A DNA stretch of 38,671 nt, taken from the NCBI GenBank assembly GCA_964533425.1, contig CAZHJG010000006.1:1-38671 (forward strand), given 5' to 3'. A program made the position numbers and the translations under genes. Below are positions 7,157-14,100 of this stretch, in pieces; position 1 is the stretch's first letter; every line of letters begins with the position of its first letter. The stretch comes from CAZHJG01 sp964533425 (GTDB lineage: Bacteria > Patescibacteriota > Saccharimonadia > Saccharimonadales > UBA4665). The notes under the pieces were generated by a model. That model did no database searches, was not told where the DNA came from, and saw only the letters and a program-made list of their open reading frames with translations.

Positions 7157-7410
7157 ATCTGTCCTTTCTATTCACTTAAGAACAGCTCGGTAAGGACAAT
7201 CGCTATCACTTCACTAGTCCCTAAACTGTTCTGAAAATCGAATTAGTTAAACTCTTTGGAGGAAACGCACCGCTCTCAAACGAAGTACGTGACAATTCCT
7301 AATTACATAATATACAACGACGCTACGCTCGTGTCTACCAGTCATGCCGTTTCTCAGAAGGCATGAAGTCTGCTCCAGTGAAGCTGGCAAGTCATCTTCA
7401 TACACATGTT
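7157..7410. other. non-coding region upstream of rny
   Basis: No gene is supported in these 254 bases. They hold an inverted pair AGAACAG/CTGTTCT near 7170-7235, a short hairpin CATGCC/GGCATG (7343-7365) and AT-rich segments that could carry the rny promoter. No clean -35/-10 pair was found. Confidence 0.4.
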
Positions 7411-7439
7411 ACCGAGCATTCTTATATCAATGCTTCGGT
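7411..7439 (-). terminator. weak hairpin at the end of tsaB
   Basis: ACCGAGCATT (7411-7420) pairs with AATGCTTCGGT (7429-7439) with one bulge. It overlaps the tsaB stop codon. There is no clear T run after it on the minus strand, so terminator function is uncertain. Confidence 0.35.
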
Positions 7440-7819
7440 TTTGTAATATGCGGTGGAGAGCCGTATTCAGGTACTACATTTTTTTGGTTGGCACCTTGTT
7501 GAAGCTTAGTTATCCCTTGTCTGATCCAGTCGTTTCCAGTTTCAGCAATAATGGCAAGGCCGAGACTGTCCGCCAGGGCATTAGCCACGCTGAGGCCGAT
7601 CCTTAAACCCGTAAAGCTTCCCGGGCCTTGATACGCCACAATTCCCTGTACCTGTGATAATTTTTTGTCAGCTACTTTTAGCATAGTATCGATTTGCGCG
7701 TGAAGACTTTCGGCCAGTTGACGATGAGCAGGCCAGGTAATGTACTGCAACTGATTAGTATCATCAAATAAGCCAACTTCTGCTTCGGGTTTGTCTGTCC
7801 GTAAAGTAAGTATAATCAT
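7427..7819 (-). CDS. tsaB: compact TsaB, tRNA threonylcarbamoyladenosine biosynthesis scaffold protein
   Basis: Partner of TsaD/TsaE in making t6A at position 37 of ANN-decoding tRNAs. The ASKHA-fold signature YQGPGSFTGLRIGLSVANALA (about 63-83) is intact. At 130 residues it is much shorter than typical TsaB (about 220 or more), yet it ends in PEYGSPPHITKPKH, which resembles the normal C-terminal tail, so the loss looks internal rather than a simple truncation. It follows tsaE with an 11 bp gap in the same operon. It lacks a good Shine-Dalgarno site. Confidence 0.88.
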   Translation of the reverse strand: MIILTLRTDKPEAEVGLFDDTNQLQYITWPAHRQLAESLHAQIDTMLKVADKKLSQVQGIVAYQGPGSFTGLRIGLSVANALADSLGLAIIAETGNDWIRQGITKLQQGANQKNVVPEYGSPPHITKPKH

Positions 7820-7830
7820 TTCTTAACTTG

Positions 7831-8298
7831 TTAAGTATTATTCTTCAGCAGGTAAGCGAGCTCTGGCGGATATTCAAAGGTAATTTGCCGATCCTCCTCG
7901 CCCATGGTTTGAAAACGCACAACTAAGCGGTGAGGGGGCAAAACATCTTCTACAATGTCAGCCCATTCCACCGCCACAACTGCATTTGGATCCTGTAAAC
8001 ATTCAATGATTTCCTCCCGCATAATGCCCGGCTCCTGCAGACGATAGAAATCAAAATGATACAGTGTTAGATCACTAGACTGATACTGATTGCTCAAGGT
8101 GAAACTGGGACTATGTACCACGTCATGACTACCCATGCCCTCTGCCAAACCACGTACGAAAGTTGTTTTCCCACCGCCTAGATCGCTGACAAGCTCAATG
8201 ACTTCGCCACCCTGTAATTTACTACCGATTTGCTTGGCGAGTTCTAATGTAGCGCTTGAGCTGCCAGAATTTATTTTGGATATCTGCTCGGTACTCAT
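7831..8298 (-). CDS. tsaE: TsaE, ATPase of t6A biosynthesis
   Basis: P-loop ATPase required for t6A formation with TsaB/TsaD. The start chosen is ATG at 8298 (MSTEQISK, 155 residues) because a CGGAG site lies seven bases upstream; longer in-frame starts have none. Visible motifs are SDLGGGKTTF (Walker A, with Ser in place of the usual Gly at the first position), HSPSFTLSNQY, LYHFDFYRL and VAVEWADIVED. Its first 77 bases overlap the 3' end of the upstream surface-protein gene in another frame, an unusually long overlap for conserved genes. Confidence 0.92.
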   Translation of the reverse strand: MSTEQISKINSGSSSATLELAKQIGSKLQGGEVIELVSDLGGGKTTFVRGLAEGMGSHDVVHSPSFTLSNQYQSSDLTLYHFDFYRLQEPGIMREEIIECLQDPNAVVAVEWADIVEDVLPPHRLVVRFQTMGEEDRQITFEYPPELAYLLKNNT

Positions 8299-9682
8299 AT
8301 GCTCCGTATAGTAACGCGAGCCCGGCAGCCAGAGCAAGAATTGAGGAATGAATCGGCGTTGTTGGTGCATCCGTAGTCGCACTTGCTAGAGCAGTACTCG
8401 CTTTCTTGGTCTTCAGCTTTTTCTGCTTCGATTTTTTAGCTGTTTTGGTTTTGGTGGTTTTAGCCTTAGTGGATGATGTTTTGGCCTTAGAGCTCGTGGT
8501 ACCGGTAGCTGACTTTTTAGCCGGTGGTTGCACGATAACATTAGCTGCTCCAGGCGTCGGTTTGGTCGTCCAGTACCAGCCACCATTCGCTAAAGCCCAA
8601 GTTTGCCCATCGGCAGCTGAATCATAAATAGCAGTGGCATAAATGGCATTGCCGAGAGGATCTAGCAATTTAACCTGTCCGCCGCTGTTGCTCAAGCTTA
8701 GCTTGGTAGTATTCGCGTAATAGACTGTATAGGACTGGGGTTGAAGCGCTGTGCCATCCGGAAAAACGTACGAATGGAGTGTGGTGGTACCAGCTTGAAG
8801 GCTGAAATCACTGAGATCAAAGCTGATTGTGTTTGGATTATATAGCTCAATGAATTCATCTGTAGCGTCATTTCCGATTCCCAGCGGATTAGGTAAAATC
8901 TCCGTTATGAGCGGCGCCATAAGACCGATGTCAGTGTCAGGCAAGGTAGGTGCGTCAGCAGCTATCGTCCCATCCGCAAGTGAAACTATACTTGCGTCCG
9001 GTTCGGCGCCGGGCAAAAGCAGATTAAAGCCAGTCTGTACCGGTGTATTGGTGCCGACTGCCACGAGGCCGCAGCCGGTGCCGCTATCTGGCTGAACTGC
9101 CTGCCAGGTACCGCTACCAGGGGTATTAATTACGGGATTATTTGCCACATTAGCCGGTAGGCGTTGCAGAAAAGCATTGGTGTTGGTAGGCAGTGTTTGA
9201 GCTCCGGCCACACTGGTCTTAGACCACGCCACATAGTCTTCTAGAACCGGTGTCACAGAATTGCCAGGATTTGACTGATTATTCATCAGCACCTCAACCA
9301 TGCCGGCAGTACTGGAGAGCCCTAAAGAAACGGAATCAACTGTTAATTGATAGCACAGCAGCAAACCACCATCATTGATCATAAAGTACCCATGCGGCGG
9401 CAGCATACCTTGAAGTGCAATCAGCTTGCTACTGGTTGCTTTTGTCAGATCGTAGCTGTTGAAATATTCCAATTGGTACTTGCTCATGTCGAGCGTGGTA
9501 TTTGTGGAGTTGTAGAGTGTAAAGAATTGACCACTGCTACTAGAAATCTTAAATTGACTAATGACGAGGGAGGGGACATTAGTCGAATCGGCCTGAGAGC
9601 GAGCCGATGGCCCGATTACAAAGGAGCCTGCAATCAGGATTGCCACTGTACCTGCTTGGAATATCTTTTTGATCCGCCGCAT
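8222..9682 (-). CDS. exported lamin-tail-domain surface protein with C-terminal membrane anchor
   Basis: About 486 residues. A signal peptide (MRRIKKIFQAGTVAILIAG, cleavage near ARSQA) is followed by two lamin-tail (LTD) domains, one starting at LVISQFKISSSSGQF and one at ITEILPNPLGIGNDATDEF. Then come a Lys/Thr/Ser-rich low-complexity spacer (roughly residues 395-440) and a C-terminal helix with basic tail. It is probably cell-surface anchored. An upstream ATG at 9691 exists, but the predicted promoter would start transcription near 9686, favouring 9682. LTD proteins often bind nucleic acid or mediate surface contacts; the role here is unknown. Confidence 0.85.
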   Translation of the reverse strand: MRRIKKIFQAGTVAILIAGSFVIGPSARSQADSTNVPSLVISQFKISSSSGQFFTLYNSTNTTLDMSKYQLEYFNSYDLTKATSSKLIALQGMLPPHGYFMINDGGLLLCYQLTVDSVSLGLSSTAGMVEVLMNNQSNPGNSVTPVLEDYVAWSKTSVAGAQTLPTNTNAFLQRLPANVANNPVINTPGSGTWQAVQPDSGTGCGLVAVGTNTPVQTGFNLLLPGAEPDASIVSLADGTIAADAPTLPDTDIGLMAPLITEILPNPLGIGNDATDEFIELYNPNTISFDLSDFSLQAGTTTLHSYVFPDGTALQPQSYTVYYANTTKLSLSNSGGQVKLLDPLGNAIYATAIYDSAADGQTWALANGGWYWTTKPTPGAANVIVQPPAKKSATGTTSSKAKTSSTKAKTTKTKTAKKSKQKKLKTKKASTALASATTDAPTTPIHSSILALAAGLALLYGAYEYRADIQNKFWQLKRYIRTRQANR

Positions 9683-9692
9683 AGTGAACATG

Positions 9693-9721
9693 ATTGTAAA
9701 AACCCTCGTAATAACTCACAA
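9693..9721 (-). promoter_or_regulatory. candidate promoter of the lamin-tail gene
   Basis: TTGTGA (9721-9716), 17 bases, TACAAT (9698-9693). The start of transcription would fall about three to four bases before ATG 9682. Confidence 0.45.
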
Positions 9722-9746
9722 GCACCAGCGTTTTAAAAGTGCTGCA

Positions 9747-9767
9747 AATCTTAAATAATTTAAGATT
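9747..9767. repeat. 9-bp inverted repeat in divergent intergenic region
   Basis: AATCTTAAA-TAA-TTTAAGATT, flanked by GTGC (9739-9742) and GCAC (9771-9774). It lies between the divergent lamin-tail and PRC-barrel genes. It could be an operator or a hairpin; it is not over a recognised -10. Confidence 0.45.
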
Positions 9768-9830
9768 CTGGCACCGCAAACTCCTTACCGACATCATAAT
9801 TAGCTGGCGACGAAAGTTCCCTAAACAGGT

Positions 9831-9836
9831 TATACT
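9831..9836 (+). promoter_or_regulatory. -10 box of leaderless PRC-barrel gene
   Basis: TATACT ends exactly six bases before the ATG, so transcription is predicted to begin at the A of the start codon. The -35 is weak. Confidence 0.5.
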
Positions 9837-9842
9837 TAGAAT

Positions 9843-10361
9843 ATGCTTCAACTCAGTGTTGCTCTGAATAATAAATCCGTTTTGTCGCTCCGGACTGGCA
9901 CCCCCATCGCAACTATTACGGGCCCCATAATCAATCCTAATAACCTGAAAGTCGAAGGCTTTTATTGCCAGGATCGCTACAACAAAAAGGAGCTGATCCT
10001 CTTATATCAGGATATTCGGGATATGATGCCCAAGGGCTATGTGGTCAATGATCATGACATGCTGGTCGAGGCTAGCGAGCTCGTCAGGCTAAAGGACATA
10101 CTTGATTTAAACTTCGAGCTTATAGGCAAACAAGTCGAGACCGTGAGCAAGCAAAAGGTTGGTAAGGTAAGTGATTACGCCACCGAAATGGAAACCATGT
10201 TCATCCAAAAAATCTACGTCTCACAGTCAATTCTCAAAAGCTTCACCGGCGGCTCCCTCAGCATCGACCGGACACAGATTAACGAAATTACGCCAAATCG
10301 AATCATTATCAACGAACTACTTAAGAACTCTCCGGCTACGGCCCCGGCTACGGCTGCTTAA
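9843..10361 (+). CDS. PRC-barrel domain protein
   Basis: A 172-residue soluble protein. The second half, around QVETVSKQKVGKVSDYATE (about residues 98-115), has the G-x-V-xD beta-barrel pattern of PRC-barrel domains, and the first half (TGTPIATITGPIINPNNLKVEGFYC) looks like a second copy. PRC-barrels occur in RNA-processing factors and photosynthetic reaction-centre proteins and mediate protein contacts. Its partner is unknown here. The C-terminal Ala/Pro/Thr tail is low complexity. The transcript is predicted to be leaderless, and no Shine-Dalgarno is seen. Confidence 0.8.
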   Translation: MLQLSVALNNKSVLSLRTGTPIATITGPIINPNNLKVEGFYCQDRYNKKELILLYQDIRDMMPKGYVVNDHDMLVEASELVRLKDILDLNFELIGKQVETVSKQKVGKVSDYATEMETMFIQKIYVSQSILKSFTGGSLSIDRTQINEITPNRIIINELLKNSPATAPATAA

Positions 10362-10372
10362 CTTTTTACGGA

Positions 10373-10798
10373 TTAAAAGCAGCCGGCATCGTGCCCGTAG
10401 CGGGCGGCTGTTACGCTACCTCGAGACTTGCCTTGCTGCAGATTACCACAGATGTGCGCCCATGTTTGCGAAGCTACAACGCCATTAGGATTTATACGGT
10501 ACAGCTTCTGGAATTTCTTCACAGCGCCCTGTGTTTGCGAACCAAAGGTACTATCCAGAGTCAGCTTGCCTCCTGGTGCAGCAAATGCCACGGCGTACTG
10601 AATATCTTTGACACAGTGACCACGCGAACCTTTAGCCCAAGTGTGCCGATTACACTTATATGAAGCAGTGGAAGCGGTTGGTGTCTGGGCATGCGTGGCA
10701 ACCAGATAAGCTGCGCCAGCCACTGCAAATACAATTACAAAAAGCAGAATCAAAACTTCGTGAGAAAAGCCTCGGGCGTTTAGTTTTTTAGTTTTCAT
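10373..10798 (-). CDS. membrane-anchored peptidoglycan-binding (PG_binding_1-like) protein
   Basis: A 141-residue protein with an N-terminal transmembrane helix (about 12-36) followed by an exported domain with four cysteines. The GKLTLDSTFGSQTQGAVKKF segment is the core of peptidoglycan-binding domain 1 (LxxDGxfGxxTxxAVxxFQ). It probably holds or senses the cell wall. The cysteine content of the exported domain fits with a thiol oxidase (VKOR) in the same genome. It is transcribed from a consensus promoter with a leader of about 30 nt carrying AAGG. Confidence 0.85.
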   Translation of the reverse strand: MKTKKLNARGFSHEVLILLFVIVFAVAGAAYLVATHAQTPTASTASYKCNRHTWAKGSRGHCVKDIQYAVAFAAPGGKLTLDSTFGSQTQGAVKKFQKLYRINPNGVVASQTWAHICGNLQQGKSRGSVTAARYGHDAGCF

Positions 10799-10835
10799 TT
10801 TAGACAGCCTTATATTACGGATGTAACTGCTTATG

Positions 10836-10863
10836 ATTATAGAAGCGCCTGGCGGTTTGTCAA
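10836..10863 (-). promoter_or_regulatory. full-consensus sigma70 promoter
   Basis: Perfect TTGACA (10863-10858), 16 bases, perfect TATAAT (10841-10836), driving the peptidoglycan-binding protein gene. The strongest promoter in the window by consensus match. Confidence 0.8.
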
Positions 10864-10867
10864 CAGA

Positions 10868-11599
10868 TTACCGCGTGTTCTCTACAAAGGCCGTAAAGAG
10901 TTTCTGCCAGCGGGGATCAACACTCGTCAGTGATTCCGGGTGTGACTGGACCGCTACCACAAAGCGGTTGGTCGGTAATTCTACAGCTTCGATGATGTCA
11001 TCGTGTGTCCAGGCCGTCGCCGTTAACTGATCGCTCAGTTCCCGAATAGCTTGGTGGTGCAGGGCATTGGTTTCGATTTTTTCGGTGCCAAGTATTTTTG
11101 CTAGTTGCGAATCAGGTTTAATACTTAATGTATGGGCCAGGTATGCAAAATCTTTATGTTCAACTGAAGCGGTATGATTATCGGCGGCGGGCAATTCACG
11201 GGCAATATCCTGATAAAGGCTGCCGCCGAGCGCAACGTTAAGCAGCTGCATGCCCCGGCAAATACCGAGTACGGGTTTATTGTCTTTCAGAGCCCACTTG
11301 ATAAGCAACCGCTCTTGTTCGTCGCGCTTCGGGGAGATGTCTTTCGTTTCGGGCTCCAGCTCTTCACCATATTGTGCCGGGTCAACGTCATTGCCGCCAG
11401 ATAACACTATGCCAGCGCACAGCTTGTACAGCTGTCTGAGCGTGGCTTCGTTATCGAGCAAGGGTAACATGATCGGCGTGCCGCCGGCCGCAACTATGGC
11501 GTCTATGTAAGTTCGACGCTGTCCGTAGCTTGGGTCAGTCCAGACTTCCCGAACATTCGTAATCTCACCAACTGTTATGCCTATAAGCGATTGCACCAT
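10868..11599 (-). CDS. class I glutamine amidotransferase-like hydrolase (peptidase C26, PuuD type)
   Basis: 243 residues. The catalytic triad of gamma-glutamyl hydrolases is visible: Cys114 in GICRGMQLLNVALGG, then His220 and Glu222 in SHPES. The family cleaves gamma-glutamyl amides such as gamma-glutamyl-GABA, and some members cut other gamma-glutamyl compounds. The true substrate is not deducible, as no putrescine pathway is nearby. A TACAGT -10 with TGG extension lies so close to the start that a GTG codon next to the ATG would be the first transcribed codon. Confidence 0.88.
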   Translation of the reverse strand: MVQSLIGITVGEITNVREVWTDPSYGQRRTYIDAIVAAGGTPIMLPLLDNEATLRQLYKLCAGIVLSGGNDVDPAQYGEELEPETKDISPKRDEQERLLIKWALKDNKPVLGICRGMQLLNVALGGSLYQDIARELPAADNHTASVEHKDFAYLAHTLSIKPDSQLAKILGTEKIETNALHHQAIRELSDQLTATAWTHDDIIEAVELPTNRFVVAVQSHPESLTSVDPRWQKLFTAFVENTR

Positions 11600-11635
11600 A
11601 CTACTGTACCATCTGGTCTTCAGCGATTGTCATTA

Positions 11636-12244
11636 TCAATTTTCACTGTCTTTTTGTAGCGCTTGCTTTATGTCGTTATAGCTGAATCCTTGTCTGGCTA
11701 GGTATTGCATCAGCTTTAAATCATCCTGATATTTGGTTTGCTTGCGTTTGCGCTCAATGACGGTAAGTAGGGCAGTTTGTTCATCATCCGTCTCTCGCCC
11801 AAGAGCCATTTCAATTATGTCCCCATCAATATGTTTTTTCTTAAGTTCAGTGTACATTTTGCGACGTGAGGTGGGGCGGAGTAGTTTTCGGTCAGCCACC
11901 AGCGCCCGCGCCACCTTTTCATCGTTAATCAGATCAATGTTACTTAACTTGTTAAGTATAGCTTCGACCAGAGCAGGGGAGGCTTGTTTGCGTTCTAGGT
12001 ACGTTTGCACTTCCCAGCGCGTCCGCGGGCGTAAGGCAACGTATTGCAAGGCACGATTATACAGCTTGTCATCATCCGATAACTTCTTATATTCAGCGAT
12101 TTGCTCCTTGCTGAGTTCCTGCCCGCCGACTAGTTTTGAATCCAGGAGCGCTCCCTCACTCAGCGAGAAGGCATACTTACCCTCGACGAAAATAGAGTAG
12201 CGATTAGTGAGTTTTTGTTGTTGCTTGATACCTGTAATCTTCAC
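11636..12244 (-). CDS. recX: regulatory protein RecX
   Basis: Binds RecA filaments and limits their activity. A 202-residue all-alpha protein with the repeated three-helix RecX motifs: ALQYVALRPRTRWEVQTYL (about 65-83), DLINDEKVARALVADR and RQGFSYNDIKQAL at the C-terminus. The start is GTG, overlapping the stop of the upstream hydrolase gene as GTGA, with no separate Shine-Dalgarno, so translation is probably coupled. It belongs to the recA operon. Confidence 0.92.
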   Translation of the reverse strand: MKITGIKQQQKLTNRYSIFVEGKYAFSLSEGALLDSKLVGGQELSKEQIAEYKKLSDDDKLYNRALQYVALRPRTRWEVQTYLERKQASPALVEAILNKLSNIDLINDEKVARALVADRKLLRPTSRRKMYTELKKKHIDGDIIEMALGRETDDEQTALLTVIERKRKQTKYQDDLKLMQYLARQGFSYNDIKQALQKDSEN

Positions 12245-12813
12245 AGGAGGTGCCGGGCTGTAAGTGTCTCGATCAATTTTGGAAATTTTGAATAGCTGAC
12301 ATCAAGAGAAATGCTAAAATGCTGGCCACCAGGAATAACAACAATTTCACTGTCAGTTTGTTTGACTAACCATTCAGCTTGATCGAGCGGACAGTACGGA
12401 TCATTGTCGCCGTGAATGAACAGTAGCTTGGCGGCTTTTCTTTTGATCAGGTCGAAGTTAAAGCCTGGGGATGGGAATAATTGAGCAAACTGTTTTTTGT
12501 CGAGATCAGTGTCGTCCATATGAGACCACGAACCAACCAGAACTCCGGTTGTGATGGGTGGGCAACGATCATCCTCCAGAAGATTTAAGATCGAAACGGC
12601 CCCGGATGAGTGTCCGACTATTACATTATCGGTGAAGTCCCAACCCGAATTAAACAGAAAGTCATTATATAGCTTTCGGTTAGGCGTATGGTTTTCGGGC
12701 AAGTGTGGCACCCAGACATCATATCCCCGGGCTACCAGTTCTTTTCTCAGCCAGGGAAACCAATTCTCGTTCGGAGAACCATCTGTTCCGTGGAGAATAA
12801 CTACTTTTTTCAT
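12241..12813 (-). CDS. RBBP9/YdeN-family serine hydrolase (alpha/beta hydrolase)
   Basis: 190 residues with a compact alpha/beta-hydrolase fold. The oxyanion segment is ILHGTDGSPNENWFPW, the nucleophile elbow GHSSGA, the acid region IHGDNDPYCPL and the catalytic His in GGQHFS. The substrate is unknown; the family includes small esterases and peptidase-like enzymes. It sits between recA (3 bp upstream) and recX (4 bp overlap), so it is co-expressed with the recombination genes, an unusual placement with no obvious functional explanation. Confidence 0.88.
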   Translation of the reverse strand: MKKVVILHGTDGSPNENWFPWLRKELVARGYDVWVPHLPENHTPNRKLYNDFLFNSGWDFTDNVIVGHSSGAVSILNLLEDDRCPPITTGVLVGSWSHMDDTDLDKKQFAQLFPSPGFNFDLIKRKAAKLLFIHGDNDPYCPLDQAEWLVKQTDSEIVVIPGGQHFSISLDVSYSKFPKLIETLTARHLL

Positions 12814-12816
12814 TGC

Positions 12817-13851
12817 CTACTCTTTGGCAGCTTCTACCTCGAGAACCTTATCCATGAGCTCATCAGCTACTTTAGGGTTGTCGCGAACGTACTGAACCGC
12901 TGCTTCCCTACCCTGCCAACGCTCACCGTTATAGCCGTACCAAGCGCCCGCCTTTTCGACTATGTCACGATTGGCTGCCAGGTCCAGAATGTCGCCAGCC
13001 CTGTTAATCCCCTGGTTGTACATAATGTCGAACTCAGCTTCGCGGAACGGTGGCGCAATCTTGTTTTTCACAACTTTGACGCGTGTGCGATTACCAATGA
13101 CGCTTTCGCCCTGTTTAATTTGGCCGATGCGCCGGATGTCCATGCGCACTGAAGAATAGAATTTGAGAGCATTGCCACCGGTGGTAGTTTCGGGGTTACC
13201 AAACATCACACCGATCTTCATGCGAATTTGGTTAATGAAGATAACTGTGGCTTTAGAGCGGTTAATAACAGCCGTTAATTTACGCAGCGCCTGGCTCATT
13301 AGGCGGGCTTGCAGGCCAGGTAAACTATCACCCATTTCACCCTCGATTTCGGCACGAGGCACTAAAGCGGCAACTGAGTCGATAACAATCAGGTCAACAG
13401 CATTAGACCGAACCAGCGTTTCGGCAATTTCCAGCGCCTGCTCACCGTTGTCAGGCTGGCTGAGTAAGAGGTTATCAACATCAACGCCGATTCGCTTGGC
13501 GTAGGCCGGGTCTAAAGCGTGCTCAGCATCAATAAAGGCCGCTGTGCCCCCGGATCTTTGAACCTCGGCAATCGCATGCAGGGTAAGCGTCGTCTTGCCT
13601 GAACTTTCCGGCCCGTAGATTTCGACGACTCGTCCTCTCGGAATGCCGCCACCGAGGGCGATATCAAGGCTTAGCGCTCCCGTTGGCGTTGTTTCCACGG
13701 CAGTCGCATGAGCCTCGCCCAGTTTCATGATCGAACCTTTGCCAAACTGTTTCTCAATAGTTTCCAGCGCCAGACCCAATGCCTTGGCCTTACCTTCTGA
13801 TGCGCTTGCTGTGGGAGCAGCTTTTGCTTTGGTCTTTTTGTCTGTAGCCAT
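12817..13851 (-). CDS. recA: recombinase RecA
   Basis: DNA strand-exchange ATPase, 344 residues. Walker A GPESSGKTT (80-88), Walker B LIVIDSVAAL, the L1 segment EGEMGDSLPGLQARLMSQALRK region, the L2 loop INQIRMKIGVMFGNPETTTGG region, and a C-terminal domain without a long acidic tail. It has an extended Lys/Ala-rich N-terminus. The start has an AAGGAGG site. It heads recA-hydrolase-recX and is divergent from pilB. No Gram-positive or E. coli type LexA box was found upstream. Confidence 0.98.
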   Translation of the reverse strand: MATDKKTKAKAAPTASASEGKAKALGLALETIEKQFGKGSIMKLGEAHATAVETTPTGALSLDIALGGGIPRGRVVEIYGPESSGKTTLTLHAIAEVQRSGGTAAFIDAEHALDPAYAKRIGVDVDNLLLSQPDNGEQALEIAETLVRSNAVDLIVIDSVAALVPRAEIEGEMGDSLPGLQARLMSQALRKLTAVINRSKATVIFINQIRMKIGVMFGNPETTTGGNALKFYSSVRMDIRRIGQIKQGESVIGNRTRVKVVKNKIAPPFREAEFDIMYNQGINRAGDILDLAANRDIVEKAGAWYGYNGERWQGREAAVQYVRDNPKVADELMDKVLEVEAAKE

Positions 13852-14004
13852 GAACCCTCCTTGGTCTTAACCTGTAACTATTGCACAATACACTTAATAA
13901 TATTTTAGCACTATATATGCCCCTGGCTGCCGGTGAAAATTGCTACAGCTTACTTTGTGGCAATCTTTAATGATTATTTAAGAATTCGCGTAAAGCAGGC
14001 CCTT

Positions 14005-14022
14005 AAAAAGCTTCTGCTTTTT
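14005..14022. repeat. 7-bp hairpin between recA and pilB
   Basis: AAAAAGC-TTCT-GCTTTTT, symmetrical, in the 249-base region between divergent recA and pilB. It overlaps the -35 region of the pilB promoter candidate, so it may be regulatory; a T run on each strand also allows terminator-like behaviour. Confidence 0.4.
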
Positions 14023-14031
14023 GGTGTACCC

Positions 14032-14040
14032 TGTTAGAAT
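14032..14040 (+). promoter_or_regulatory. extended -10 promoter candidate for pilB
   Basis: TGT plus TAGAAT (14035-14040), no good -35. Transcription would begin near 14047, about 54 bases before the pilB start and four bases before a small upstream reading frame (14051-14122). Confidence 0.4.
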
Positions 14041-14100
14041 GGGGGCCAGGATGGGTGTACCTATGAAGACAAAAAGTCATATCTTTTCCGGAGCTGAGCC

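Noticed and set aside
13852..14100. SOS (LexA) box upstream of recA
   Set aside because: No GAAC-N4-GTTC or CTGT-N8-ACAG match was found.
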